Position numbers and translations under genes: made by a program. This document shows, piece by piece, positions 63,369-64,000 of a DNA stretch of 64,000 nt; position 1 is the first letter of the stretch, and each line of letters opens with the position of its first letter. This stretch comes from Ignavibacteriaceae bacterium (lineage in GTDB: Bacteria; Bacteroidota; Ignavibacteria; Ignavibacteriales; Ignavibacteriaceae), in NCBI GenBank assembly GCA_023229425.1, contig JALNZG010000005.1, positions 168,386 to 232,385 of the forward strand, given 5' to 3'. The notes under the pieces were generated by a model. That model ran no database searches. It saw only the letters and a list, made by a program, of their open reading frames with translations, and was not told where the DNA came from.

Positions 63369-63507
63369 AACTAATCACCTCCAATGGAGAATATATTGAT
63401 ATTTGTTGATAACCTTCTGATATATTTATTGCATTGTATAAAGCTATTTTTTCATAATGAACTATATGCTTGAAATTTCAATTCACTATTATTGAACATC
63501 CAAATAC

Positions 63508-63901
63508 TGTTGCCAGCAGTGTTTAATTTTTCTAACCTTAGTGTCCGCTAAACGGTGTCCCGAAAATGCCGACAGCAAGTTCTGCCCATATGAGGAGTAG
63601 TGCTGCCAGAAGAATTACACAGATGGCGATTCGGTACTCAATTTTGTTTATCTTCCTTATAACAAGCTCACACATAAGACCAGTGCCGAGCAGTAGGATA
63701 GCAGCGACAACAAAATCGAGTACTGTCCAGCTTACCTCGTCTGTAAACTGCATCGCTATTAGTGGTATAAGTAGTAGAAGCACTACAGTTAGCACAATTC
63801 CGATAAGTCTTTTGTTCTGCTTAATCATAAATGTTTTGTTTTGATCCATTTTCTCTTCCATTCTTTATCCTATATTTTTATTTTAACTAAGCATATAACG
63901 G
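63508..63901 (-). repeat. Duplicated cassette segment, copy B
   Basis: Partner of 60796-61189, differing by scattered substitutions only. The 169-base spacer on its low-coordinate side (63369-63537) shows no attC-like site, so copy B and the 56-residue gene appear to form one two-gene cassette. Confidence 0.85.
63538..63861 (-). CDS. Small two- to three-helix membrane protein, copy B
   Basis: 107 residues, the same start context as copy A. Differences from copy A cluster at the N-terminus (MDQNKTF against MDKINAF) and at NKIEY against NNIKY; the transmembrane segments are almost unchanged, implying purifying selection on both copies. Function unknown. It is read together with the downstream 56-residue gene. 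Confidence 0.82.
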   Translation of the reverse strand: MEEKMDQNKTFMIKQNKRLIGIVLTVVLLLLIPLIAMQFTDEVSWTVLDFVVAAILLLGTGLMCELVIRKINKIEYRIAICVILLAALLLIWAELAVGIFGTPFSGH

Positions 63902-64000
63902 CGTGTTATGTTAAAATACAACACTGCCGTATTAATTATTTAAAGATTTCCATTCTCGTTTTACGTTAGCAAAACGAGTTACTAATTATCAAAAATCTCT
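63892..64000 (-). repeat. attC-like site cut by the window end
   Basis: The plus-strand R' end reads ATATAACGGCGTGTTATG from 63893; the rest runs past the window. Within it, CTCGTTTT/AAAACGAG (63955-63978) forms a perfect 8-bp hairpin. It belongs to the next cassette upstream. Confidence 0.55.

Larger units (their letters stand above)
53594..64000 (-). mobile_element. Chromosomal integron-like gene cassette array (distal part)
   Basis: All genes are on the minus strand, functionally unrelated, and separated by about ten related palindromic spacers. Seen on the minus strand, each spacer opens with an R''-type box (TAAC) followed after eight bases by an L''-like CA..CGACGCC block. It closes with an L'/R'-like block whose plus-strand consensus is about TAACGGCGTTGCCGCTAACC. 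The TAAC-N8-CAAGC-GACGCC spacing is the same as in classical attC sites. Genes read away from where attI and intI should be, so an integrase is predicted at coordinates above 64,000. No integrase is in this window. Confidence 0.8.

Noticed and set aside
63143..63370. Plus-strand 75-codon hydrophobic ORF
   Set aside because: It is the exact antisense of the 56-residue gene that has a perfect ribosome binding site; it has no start signal of its own and crosses the attC R'' box.
53594..64000. Array considered as a transposon, prophage or genomic island with inverted ends
   Set aside because: No phage or conjugation genes; the repeats are many, lie behind genes or gene pairs, and are attC-like rather than terminal; only a decayed IS fragment is present.

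Overview
The window is A+T-rich chromosomal DNA, densely coded, from a member of the Bacteroidota/Chlorobi lineage. Ignavibacteria (Ignavibacteriales) is the best fit. Evidence: several large secreted proteins end in type IX secretion (T9SS type A) sorting domains; a clean Bacteroidota-type promoter (TTG, 20 nt, TAnnTTTG) is present at 35.6 kb; parA-parB-DUF5683 are clustered; atpD-atpC stand apart from the other ATP synthase genes; and cdaA lies beside folP. The class assignment is inference.

Layout. 0-11 kb (+): tail of an S41 protease, DUF3108 protein, gamma carbonic anhydrase, ybeY, DUF494/smg, topA, a Xer recombinase, hpf, hprK, an M23 peptidase, a DUF2795 protein, holB and a 3-hydroxyacyl-CoA dehydrogenase. 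11-21 kb (-): lipid kinase, ftsY, pgsA, a 1.4-kb-codon subtilisin-like T9SS cargo protein, purF, tRNA-Pro(GGG), a MerR regulator, aroQ and two small unknowns. 21-32 kb: Ppx/GppA (+), then on the minus strand a zinc-ribbon membrane protein, DUF5683, parB, parA, UPF0173 hydrolase, a glycosyltransferase, cdaA, folP, nagA, rpe, a PASTA protein and an MFS transporter. 32-42 kb (mostly +): an RqcH-like NFACT protein, nagB, tadA (-), a 760-bp gap with a candidate small RNA, a HisA-like gene, a cyclic-nucleotide-binding protein, a UspA protein, pfkA and a Ca2+-type P-ATPase. 42-53.5 kb (-): atpC, atpD, small membrane/secreted unknowns, three T9SS cargo proteins (two of them tandem paralogues), an alpha/beta hydrolase and a ChbG/HpnK-type deacetylase.

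53.6-64 kb is different in kind. Every gene reads on the minus strand. The genes are mostly solitary and unrelated: an ICMT-like methyltransferase, an accessory RsgA, a DinB-like protein, CreD, an ABM monooxygenase, an M23 lipoprotein, a lipoprotein, two near-identical small membrane proteins, a G+C-richer secreted protein, and a 56-residue protein. About ten imperfectly palindromic 120-390 bp spacers separate them. Each ends in R''/L'' and L'/R' boxes laid out like integron attC sites, and stop codons often fall inside the R'' box. I read this as the distal part of a chromosomal integron cassette array whose integrase should lie beyond base 64,000. The array carries a 143-bp MITE with a TTATTAA target duplication inside one attC, and an IS110-family transposase relic abutting another.

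The most interesting items are the cassette array and its insertions, and the candidate C-rich-loop small RNA at 35,637-35,708, which has its own promoter and terminator.
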